Positions 12,475 to 24,400 of a stretch of DNA of 64,000 nucleotides are shown piece by piece. The notes under the pieces are model-generated. The model was given only the letters and a program-made list of their open reading frames with translations, made no database searches and was not told where the DNA came from. Within the stretch, counting starts at the first letter, position 1, and the number at the start of each line of letters is the position of its first letter. Both the position numbers and the translations under genes were made by a program. The stretch is from Tigriopus japonicus (Eukaryota; Arthropoda; Copepoda; Harpacticoida; Harpacticidae), in the NCBI GenBank assembly GCA_010645155.1, contig CM021315.1:11449490-11513489 (forward strand). The letters run 5' to 3'.

Positions 12475-15400
12475 ATACCCGCGTGATTCAAGTTTATGCC
12501 GAGGACAAGGACAATAATGAGATCACCTACTCAATCGTGTCCCAACACAAAAAGTTCAACATTGATCCCAAATCGGGACTGCTGACAACTAGCGAAGTAA
12601 GTTCCCTTGTTCTCTTTTCATTCATGATTCCATCATTAGACTACTACGTATGAACCATAAAGGGCAGACATTCTCGCATTTCTCGTGGCCCATTTGTGGC
12701 CTTAATACACTTGAAATTGTAGATCGAGTCGAGAGGCATTCCGCTAGTTCTTTATTTTCTGCTCTTCATGTGGATCTGTTGACTTCTCCAGTTTTATGGT
12801 CGTTACATTTGGAGTCTGCGGTGCTTGTGAAATGTGAATCACAGACAAAGACTCGGTTAAACGGGCTACTACGAGTTTTAAGCCCTTCACTTGATGCTGA
12901 TACTTGGCTGGATGGAAGCAAGCATCAAAAACCACCGAGTTCCTTCCCCCCCAAAAAAACTGTTTTGCAAAGCCATAAAAATCTGCAATTTTTCAAGAAT
13001 GGTGGAATATTCAACTGTGCATGTGTGTGTTGGAACATGTTTTACTTTAGTAAATTTGAATATTTCATGAGTTGTAATAGCGAGAGTTTGAATGGCCTTC
13101 AGAGATACAAAATTCATACCTGTCTTAATTACTAATTCATGGCAAATTACTGTTTCCATTGCCGACTACTTATCCGGCGACTACTTTTCTGTCGATCTTT
13201 TTCACGAAATGTCATCCTTCCGGCTCGTTTCAAAAAAAAAAAAAAAAGAATACCAGATTATTATATCCGAATGGCTCGTCCGCCGACGATAAAATCATCA
13301 CCACTTTCTAGCGCACATAATACGTGCATACTGTTCTACAGATACACCTCTACTGAATTTAAAGCGGATTTCCCTGCCCATTGAGATGATGATGGGGATC
13401 CTCCTCCCTTCGTGGTCCTCATATTTTCGTGGTAGAGCTAGCAGTAGTAGTAGTAGAAGTAGTCCATCAATTCTAAGCAAGTGGATGTTTGGAGTTCGTG
13501 ATCGTTGATGGACACGGCTCAAAGGAAAAGTCCGGAGTAATAATAAGTATGAAATGAACCTCCAGGGAGGAAGAAAACGACTCGCCACAGAACAGAACAG
13601 GCCGAGCAGAGTGCGAAGAATACCTCGCTAAATTAAACTTCTCGTGTTTTCAATTAACTTGACAGACGAGAGATCAAGCTCGAAGAATAGAAGGCTCAAG
13701 GAGATAAAAAGAGAGAGAGAATACAGAGATCCGGCAACACCAAAGTGCATTGCCCATATACTTGAAAAGAACATTTAGCCTTCGTAGTTTGGTCAGTTAA
13801 GTTCGAATGAATTGACTACCAACACCGCTAAGCTAGTTTAATATTAGCGTCCAATAATTGAAGTCTGAGATTCTCGAAACGAGAAGGCCAATATTATGGA
13901 GAAAGGGTTCATTGGGAGTGAGCACCAACCGAGAGCTCCTTTTTTCAAGTTTGGTGTTGTTTCGTGCACTTAATTTTATAAACCATTTTCAGTGACTGGT
14001 GCCTAAGCAATAGAGGGCTGATACGAGAGAAGCGACTCGCTGTCCCACGAACGTGATTATTATTTGAAAATGTCTCTTTTTATCCTTGACCAGGAAGTAG
14101 AAGGACAAATTCGTCCTGACAATGAATGACGTGACTCAATTAGACATCGAGGCAACAGAAATCTGGATTATGTAGTCCTCTAGTGTAAAAGTCGATCCAC
14201 GTACCGTCTTGCGTGTCCTCTGTCATTAGATGTGCTCGAAGTAATTCAGTCAGTGGCACTCTAACACGGAGACGAGTGTGTGTGTATGAACAAAGTATTT
14301 GTAGAAAAATGTGAAAAAGCTTTCAGGAGAACCCTAACCGCCGATCCAAAGGATAATATGAGATTGGTCGATAACTCGAGGTCCAACCTGAAGAGCCTCT
14401 CGTAATGATGATGATGGACTTTTTACCAACCCGAATAATAGACTCACTTCATCATGCCAACCAACTCCAATTAATACCATAAACAAAAGAGTCTTTTTGT
14501 TTGTTTCCAAGGATGAGGTATGGGAAGGTCGTGCTGAGAATGTCTTGATTCAATAATACGAACTCGTCGTAATTAATGATCTGTCGCTTGCACGCATGCA
14601 TAAGCACCGCTGAAAAACTTGACAGCTTGTCAATATCCTCTATTTTTAAGAGAGGCGTGCGAAAAGGTCAACCTGAAATGGTTCAAAACCGAGTCATCTC
14701 GTCTTCATTGAGCTTGAGGTGAAACCAGTTCAGATCACGATGTTGGTTGGCACTTGGCACCTCATCGAGCACTAACTCGACTTGAAATGGCTTATTTAGA
14801 GGATCCTCCCCGACAGCCAACCCACGATCGATCCTCGATCTTTCTTGGGCATAAAACGGTTCTCCGGACAAGTTTGGCTTAATTGAAGGCGGAGGAAAAA
14901 ACGCACGAGGAAGACAAGCAAGCAGCTGCGTCTTAATCAAACATTCCATGAGTTTTTGCGGCTCTCCATCCAATTTGGTAAAAGCAAGAACAGACACCTA
15001 GAAACAAGTTATTCTTGGAGAACAGAGAGGACAAGACACATACTCACATACATGTACTCTAAACACAATCAAAACGATTGGAGCAAAAAGCCAACCAGAA
15101 AACTAGGGCTTCTCCGTTCAAGAAAAAACGGACGGACTGTGATTGTTCGGAACATATGGGCGATCATCCATCGTCAGGTTTATTCAATTATCACGATCGA
15201 GAATGTGGAACAAGTGACGTCGTGTTTTCACATTTTTTTCCTTTGTTGGAATTCCATTCCAAAAATATCGACCCACATTTCTTTTCGTCATTCTGTGTGA
15301 ACCAAGTTATGATTATCCTCGCAGTTTGGCACTCCTGAGAGTGATCCTTTTCTTGCCAGCCACCAAGAAGTCTACTATACAATTCCGCTCCTTCTTATCG

Positions 15401-18400
15401 AGCTTTTTGCAAGTTTCAGCATTGCCCCTCACACGATTGTATAGTGAACATTTGTTCCTGTGTCTTGCCATGAATGGATCGGATTCCGCAGGTTGAGACA
15501 AAAAGACATTCAAATTGAGGGTGCGGCACTTTTATTATGCTCTCACATCACATCAAACAGGACCACTTCAATGACGACGACCTTCTGGCCGGAAATGAAG
15601 TGCTCCTTACCGTTTACTGAACAATGCACAGTCCTCATCATATTCAAGACTTGCACATTTTCAAATGTCCTTAAGTCGTAAATAAGTTGCTTGAAGCTGA
15701 CGGTCGGAATTTGACGCGTCGAGAACATCATGAGCTTGAAAGACTTGCAAGCAAGGGGATTATGTAGAACAACGGACGTCCTTGAATACCATCACCACCA
15801 ACATCATTATTGTTGTTGTCGTGATTACATCTTGTTTTCATTCATCCTTTGACACGAGGAAGTGAGCAGACAAGAGGGATACCGTGTGTGAGTTTGTTCA
15901 CTAGATGTTGTTAACCATAATAAAGTTCTTCTTCTCCTCCTCGTTCTCAAGAGTAAAAGTTGAGCAATTATGGTTGAAGGGGTCGTACATTGGCAGAGTC
16001 AACCCAGTCTCTCTCCATCATAAGTGGATAGAACAGGAAAACTATGTGGGCTCATTAGACTTTTTTGAAAAATGCTTAAAGTAATGACAGAGGTGATCAT
16101 TTACATAAATTGCTTCCCACACCTCATATCCCTAGTCATCAATTACCCTTCGCATAGCATTAGATTGTCATACATTCACCTAAATTCTGTCTCATTTGAT
16201 ATGCACGGGACTCTTTTACTTCAATCGAGAAAAAAGTGGAACACCCTGGTCCAAGAAAGTACGCAATTGGAAACGCCACGCTTTGTAAAGGACGAACTCT
16301 GGGCGTTGCCAGGGGCAGTATTTTTGGAATATTTATTCAATGTAGCGTTCTCGTATATATTTGCGGAATACACTCCATTTGTATTGGAGAGTGGGAGCTC
16401 CCAACTGATTCAAAATACCACCATGTTGGTTTTGACATGCTGACTAGGCAGTTTCCAAAGTAGGGAATCACTCCCATAAGTACATATTGTGTGGTGAGTT
16501 AGAAAAGGAAACAGCCATTGTTCAAGTTTTCCAAGAATTGGCTGAGAAATTTCACGTCCATTCCTTCTGTTGTTGTAGCAACAGCAACACCAATATTGTG
16601 GTTGGTTGCTTGGTCCGTCATATTAAATTGTGAACGTAGGGCCCTCATTGATAACGAGAAAATGCCCTCAAGTCAAAGACGGCAATTTTCCGCACCTTTT
16701 TCGATCTCGATCGTGGGAAGAAGAAGTGCCCGACTTGGTTTTTTCTCCTGAGGAAAATGGCGGATTATCACTTCCATGCACAGTGTGGATTCAAATTGGT
16801 CAGAGATTTTTCTCTTCCCTTGGACATCTTGCCATTGTTCCTTCAAATTGGAGGCCTTTTTGTTTTGCAAATGTGTTTTCTTACGGAGAAACGAGGCCAG
16901 CTTAGTTGTGCGAAGCAGAAGAGGGGATCGAGTTGCAATTTGGCGAAGGCCGTTTTTTTTCTTTCGTTGCCGGATTAGGGCGCGTGAAAACAATTTCTGA
17001 AGAGAAAATGAGCCCAAGAAGATTAGCGGCGTGTCAATTACCGAAACTTTATCCTACTCCAAGGATCAGTTCGTTTGCTATCTATGTGCTGAAGGATGAA
17101 GTGAGGCAGGCCTAGAATAAATACGCCCTGAACAACGCCATTTGACATGAACATGGTGGGTGTTGTTAGCCGTTGTTGTTGGGAGTATGAGTTTAATTTG
17201 GACGGATTTATGGTTGGAAATTCTCACACCGTGTTGTAGATATTTAACCTAGCTGTGCGATGAAAGCATTAGTTTTGATCTCTCCCTCCCAAACTATGTG
17301 TCTTTTCTCTCAGTTGATCTGCTCACGTCACTTTCGGGAGTGACTTCCCGTCCATGAGAACTCGCTCTCATCTTGATACCTCGACACGGAATATTTGCCC
17401 CCCTCCGTGTCCGATCGTACCCTAAATTCCGTAGACATGGTTTTCAAGATAAAAGAGATTTCCTAAAGCATCTTTCTCGCTTTCTCTCTTTGTAGATGTG
17501 TTTACGAGTAAAAGCCAAATCTACGTAGTTGCACTATCCATCCAGCCTGTCATTAAAATTGGTTGTGGTGTTCCATTTTCGAGCAGGATGGTGTTGAACG
17601 GATGCTTAATAAGCTGCAGAGTAATTAAATCGCATTGTAGATCCGCAATTATGGTTGTCGAAACATGGTTGGACTCTGGCTGATTTATTGCTAGACCATC
17701 ATTACGTATTATACTAGTGCTCAAATGAGGCCAATACGAATATTTCTCGTAACGGGAGTGGTGATGGGGGTGAAACTGAAAGCTTTGTCGATTTACTCGA
17801 GGCGCTCCAAATTCGTCCAATCCCACCCAAGATTGTTGAACTCACCTAGAAAAAGGACTGTTTGGCATTCTAGGCTGATTTTCGGAGCGTCTTACGCTTT
17901 AAATAGACGCTTCCTTCTCGCAGCAACGCCTTCATTTCAGTCAGCTCCTCTATCTATCTACCTACCTACGTACATTCTTCGAGAAGTCACCTTTCACTCC
18001 ATCTGGATATACGAGTACTCGTACTAAGTCAATTTCTCTCCCACCTCGGTTACTTTTTCCAATGTTAGTGCGACTTCCATTTTACTCCTAGTCCAGAACC
18101 ATTAGAATGATGATGGTAATCGGAATAATCTCGTCTTGGACAAACAACTGATTCTAACATATTGTTGACGAACCACATTATCATGCAAAAGTTGTTGGCT
18201 TCTTTACTCGGAGAAGCATTAGTCTCGACATCTTTTAACGCCGGAATGATTGAGCTGATTTAGTCTAGGNNNNNNNNNNNNNNNNNNNNNNNNNNNNNNN
18301 NNNNNNNNNNNNNNNNNNNNNNNNNNNNNNNNNNNNNNNNNNNNNNNNNNNNNNNNNNNNNNNNNNNNNNNNNNNNNNNNNNNNNNNNNNNNNNNNNNNN

Positions 18401-21400
18401 NNNNNNNNNNNNNNNNNNNNNNNNNNNNNNNNNNNNNNNNNNNNNNNNNNNNNNNNNNNNNNNNNNNNNNNNNNNNNNNNNNNNNNNNNNNNNNNNNNNN
18501 NNNNNNNNNNNNNNNNNNNNNNNNNNNNNNNNNNNNNNNNNNNNNNNNNNNNNNNNNNNNNNNNNNNNNNNNNNNNNNNNNNNNNNNNNNNNNNNNNNNN
18601 NNNNNNNNNNNNCTGATTCTAACATATTGTTGACGAACCAGATTATCATGCAAAAGTTGTTGGCTTCTTTACTCGGAGACGCATTAGTCTCGACATCTTT
18701 TAACGCCGGAATGATTGAGCTGATTTAGTCTAGGCAAAGAGAAACGCCCAAGTCTCGCTTTTTTTAACCTCGATCCAACATCATCTGGAACTGTATTTAG
18801 TCCAATTTGAATATTCACAGCCCAAATGATAATCTCTCATCTCGACCGAGGAACGGATGTTCCCAAGTGTGTACTTAGTGCCCCGGCCCAATTTATTTGA
18901 ATGCCGTCTCATATCCCACCATCATCACCACCCAAACTATCAGCAACTTCATCATCAACAATAACCCGTCCAATGGAGGCTCTGATTGTCTGGTACCCTA
19001 CTTTAACGTGCTCAACCGATATTCCGACTGTTCAGAGAGGACAGCCTGTTGCGTTTGATCTGTTTGAGATAGGATTAAACTGGGCAATGAAGAGGGATGG
19101 GAAGAGGCACATATCCGACCAATCTCCTCCATCCCCACCGAGATCGCTCGTTCGGACTTGGTTCAGAATGACTTCTGCCCAAATCGAGTCTGATCATCGC
19201 TCGAGATATGTTTCAAAGACCGAGCGAGAGAGAAACTTGTTCGCCGAGCCATGTTTCGTTCTTGTCCTCCGATGAAAAATCACACTTGGCTGACCTTTTG
19301 GCCTATTTAAAGAGTCTTTCAACTCTGTACAGGGTTAAGAGTTTGAATCTTGAAATGTATTCCCCTCTTTTGCTCGGTATCTCAGCGATCTCGGTTCTAA
19401 TCCCGACTCATTTCTATAGGGTTGACAAATGTCTCGGACAAGGAGGCAAAAAGCCTCTTTGAGGGGTGAGTGAACCACCGTGAATCGGCAAATTGTTTCG
19501 TGTGACTCCGAAATCGCCCTTGAATGCGTGACCAAAGGGATTGCTAAAGCGATTTTCTTCAAGTAAAGCACTCTTGGCACTCTTGCACCCGAGCTAGTGC
19601 GCTAAAACAGTTTCGAAAGAAGACCCATTATCTCGTCGAGTTCAAAACAGCTCTCTCTGGTGGTTTGACTTTGAGCATGATTAAGCAATCGGCATTTACG
19701 ATGGTTGATGATTGGCTAGGTGGGTGCTTGCATCCATAGCATTGCCGAATGGACATGAAGCGCTTTATTGTCGTTGACCGAATTGCCATGAAGTGAAACA
19801 CCTCCCAGAGATGAATGTCCCTTTCTCGTTCCGTTCGCCCTTCTCAAAGATTAAAATCCGAATACGATAAATTCCGACCCCGAGAGTGTTTGAGGAACGC
19901 TCTCGGAATTTTCCACGCAAATCAGATCGTGGATTGAATTTCAACTGCACTTCAATGGTGTTAATGTTACCGAGAGGGGCTTTAACCGAAATAGCCAAAG
20001 GCGGAGATCTAGGTCAAGCTGTTTCCTCCTTGAAATCTCCTCAGCCACGATTTTGCAGCTTTGGATGCATTGCTCTATTAACAAAAGACCAGTACGTCAC
20101 GATTCCCCTTCTTTTGCCATTGATCATTGACGAAACCTTCGTAACGTATATAAGACCCAACCAAGCTTTTAGCAATAACTATGAAAATGATAATGACGAC
20201 ACAGAACAATCAACCGTCTTTGTCCAGGGTGATAAAAGTGTTGGCAAATGCATCCCGAGCCAAGGACACTCGCTCACTCTGGTTGAATCTTGTCACATGT
20301 CGTCGTGCTCTTAAAATGATAATAACCCGCCTTTTGGTAATCACGATGACGAAGACTCTTCTCATGAGATCTAATTTAGAAGATGCGGATTCAGCCCTAC
20401 TCTCTCTCTCTCTCTCTCTCTTTCTTTATTTCTCTTCCCGGAGTTTTGATCACTCTCGTGGAAAGTGTTATATTCAACATTGGGTCTGGATTCGCTCCTC
20501 TCGGGATGCTGAATCATCTTCGTGTTGGACGATGGATGCTCTTTGTGAGGTGACTCTTTCGTTCCAGCACCCATCATCCTTTTCGTATTGCTCCATCCAG
20601 TTGGTTGTCGTGTCATTGGCTCGATCTTCCAAGAGAGACAGGGGTGTTGTTAATCCAGGGCTTCTTCTGATGTCTCTTCACCTACCCATTTCAACCATGA
20701 TTACCCTCTCACATCACAACCAGCTCAAATTGAAGCAACAGGGCCGATTCGGCCGTAAAAGAGCGAAAGAAAGAGAGCTCTCCATTCAGGTGCAGCGTCT
20801 GAATCGACTTGGGGTGATCTGGTTTCCTGGGAGAGCGAAGAAGACCATTCTGGTTTTTATTTGGGGCTCTGGAGGTTGAACGAAGCTGTTGCTCAAGAAT
20901 GTCACCTATGTATTCGTTGAGCTTGGTTGGAAGCTGTTTGATGATATCTGGGAGGATTTTTTTGGATGCCTTCTCTCATGAACTCCATGATTCATGATAT
21001 GATGGTTGAGGGTTGCTGGAGATTCTTGGAAAAAACAGTTCGTTTGAGATTGAGCCAAAATGAACCCCTTGAAGCAAAGAAAAATGTTAAGAAAAACATG
21101 GATTGAGAAGCCATCAAATTTCCTAATTTCATGGCTTCCGGTTTCCTTCAACTTTCATCCGGACTCGAGAATCTTGAATCGCTTTTCTTCTTGACATGCC
21201 TCTATGAATCGAGGGAATCGAAAACAATCCGCGCTTGAAGTATGCTCATGTTCTGTCCAATTTGTAAGTTGAGCCATCCACTTGCTTAATTAGTTTAGAA
21301 ATTTGCCGTAGTCGCCCCGATGTTTCCCTCTTCAACACGATTCAAAAAGGATTATTTTCGGTGTTGTTGCCCAATCCGTGGNATGTAGCGGTGAAATGAT

Positions 21401-24400
21401 TTGTCATAGCTGGTTATAATTGTTTGGCCAATTCTTCATTCGGCTCCATGTTGAGAAACACTCGCTCTGTTCGATCGTATTAGAAAAATCAATAGCTTAG
21501 TAGCAATAAACCTCGCTCTGGGAGAGCGAATTAGGCCTTGTTCCGTGATTGGTCGGTCCTCAAAGCCACGACCTAATAGCTCCTAATGAGCTAGCTTCAT
21601 CTTGGTTCAAGTTTGAAATTCGAAAATCGTGGTCTAGCCTTATTAGAAGTCCACGTCATATTCCTAAATGAGGAGCCAATGATGATGTGTCGAGCAAAAC
21701 CAAACCGCAACCAACGAATGTTCGCTGTCTCTTGAGGAGACGCAGTCAAAATTCGGCTTGGTTTGAAAGAAAAAAAAGAGAGAGAGAGACCAAAGAAAGA
21801 GGTCGGCGGTCATTTGCTTGAAATGAGAGTGGTTGAAAATGGCTTCAATTTGTTTGATTGTCGTCCCCGAGGCTCTTTTGAAAGGCTTGTGGACGGACTG
21901 GATTGGGCTGTGTGGCTTTTTGCCGGTTATCATGACCGAATCTCATGACCGAAGGTTCTTTTTTTTCTTCGTTCCTCGTTTTAATTTTCAAAGGAGAGAA
22001 ATATTCAAGAAAATAAATCTTGTCGAGATGAAAGGACTCTGAATAATGAGGTCTGGCTCCATTGTACAATTACCATGGAAACCCTTTCGTGTGTGCGTGC
22101 ATGAATTCGAGAACATGCACTCTATTCACGGTGATTGACTTTGGATACTTCAATCTCTAAGTGGATCCACCAACCAACCTCTAATGACAATAATCGTCCC
22201 ACTCATTGTATTTGAATTCGTCTGATGTCGTCAATTACTTTCTTTCAGATCTTCAATCGCGATGAGCCTGACCGAGAGAAATTGGTTCATGTGACGGTCA
22301 AAGCCACCGATAATGGCCGACCTCAATTGGAGGACATTTGCACACTGGCTGTGAAAATTAAGGACAAAAACGACAACTCGCCCGTCTTTGATCGAGCTTC
22401 GTATGACGTCCCAATTGCCCAGGTAATATTTTACACATCATCCTGTACCTCTCCACAGGAAATGACGGACGTCTTTTCAAACCGAATCAAATTCAAATTT
22501 ACAGGACACCCTCACGGGCACTCAAATCATGAGAATCTCGGCTACCGATGTCGATGAAGGCGACAATCAAAAGATCACTTACACCCTCGACCCTGTCCGA
22601 ATTGCCGGGGACATTGACTACTTCAAGCTCAACAAACACACCGGAGTGGTGAATCTGGTCAACAAATTGGATAAGCCCGTGGGTTATGTGTTCCAATTCA
22701 AGGCCACAGCCACAGATGCGGGTTCTCCTCCCGAGAATGCCACCATTGATGTCACAATCGAGGTCAAGGAGTCCTCGAACAAGCCTCCCACTTTCGTAGA
22801 CGGTCCTGGGCCTGCCATTACTCTAAACGAGACCTACAATGACTTCTCCAAACCCATCGCCACTTACACGGCCAGGTCCAATATCCCCGAAGATGAGACC
22901 GTGTTCTTCCAATTGGTTCGAGGTCGCACCGAACAAACCAATAAGGACGACACTTTCCGCGCTTTGGCCAGTCAAAGCGAACCCACGGCTGTGCATATCT
23001 ATCTGGCGAAGCCGTTGGAGTACGAGAAAGTTGCCGAATACACACTGACCTTGCAAGTGCGAAACAGTCCCGATTTAGTGGCGGAAGCTTTGCTCACGGT
23101 TCGAGTTAAGGATGAGAACAATCAGGCACCCGTGTTCACCAATGTGGAATCGGGAAAAGTGTTGGAAAACGATGCCGCCGGGACGATTGCCATGCAAGTA
23201 TCGGCTGTGGACAATGATGGAACCTATCCGAACAATGCCGTGACGTATCATATCTCGTCGAGAAATCCGCCCGATATTCGAGACAAGTTCTCGATTGATC
23301 CAAAGACCGGAATCGTGACCACTAATCAGGAATTTGATCGGGAAGAGCAAAGTGTGTACGCTCTAACCATCGATGCCCAAGATGGAGCACCTTCATCGCT
23401 GCTCCAGAATGGCCAGCCCAATGTGACCCCGCAAAAGTTTCGTATTGCCATTGCCGATAAGAACGATAACCCGCCCTACTTCCCGCAGAAGCTATACAAA
23501 GCTGAAATTCCTGAAGATCAAGATGTGGGAAGCAAGGTCATTGAGGTTCGAGCCTCGGATAAGGACGAAGAGGCCTCGGTCACAGCCTATCAAGTGGTGA
23601 ATGGCAGTGTGGGTAATGTATTCACGATCGAAGAGCAAACCGGATTCATCCGCGTGGCCAAACCTCTGGATTACGAGATGATCAAGAAGTACTATCTCAC
23701 CATTGGAGCGTACGATGGAGAGTTTTCGAGTGAAACTAGTGTTGAAATCACCATCCTCAATGTGAACGACATGAAACCCGAGTTCAAACGTGACAAATAC
23801 GAGGTCGAGTTGTTCGAAGAGACCTTGCCCAATTATCCCTCGGTGACTGTTCAGGCCACGGATCCGGATATCGACGATCCCACCGTGCCACAAAATATCA
23901 CTTACTATCTCGATCCGGACAGTCAGACCTCGAGACATTTCAAGATTAACCCCGAAACCGGCGATATCCAAGTGGTGAAGGCGTTGGATCGAGATATGCC
24001 CAATGGTTTCCCTGTTTGGACAATGTACGTCTTTGCCAAGGACGAAAATGGCGGTCCCACAGGAATTGAAAACTATGTCGAGCTCATTGTAAAACTCTCG
24101 GATATCAATGACAACGCTCCCATCTTGGATATGCCGGATGGTTTGGTCTGGTACGAGAATCGAGGCCAAGGCGATGTTGGTGTCCTTCGAGCTACTGATT
24201 ACGACACGGAAGAAAATGGACCTCCATTCACCTTTTCGTTGGATGGGAACGCCAATCACGATATCAAGCAATGGTTCGAAGTCAATCAGAACAGTAATGG
24301 ATCGTACGTTTTGAGAGCATTGGTCACGTTCGATCGAGAGAAGCAGAAGCAATATGACATCCCCATCAACATTTGCGACAACAAGAACATGTGCGATGTC

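Larger units (their letters stand above)
12597..22248 (+). other. large cadherin intron (9.65 kb)
   Basis: The intron joins codon-complete exons (donor gtaagt at 12597, acceptor tttcag ending 22248). The protein reads continuously across it (SGLLTTSE then [11 protein letters not shown]), so no cadherin exon need be missing. It contains a 16-base A run at 13232-13247, a TC repeat at 20401-20421, an unresolved base at 21382, and the assembly gap with duplicated flanks at 18148-18734. I see no gene or mobile element inside it. Confidence 0.85.

Noticed and set aside
18219..18653. Open frames crossing the N run
   Set aside because: They exist only because Ns are not read as stops.
23492..24352. 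286-codon minus-strand open frame
   Set aside because: It is the antisense shadow of the cadherin ectodomain exon.
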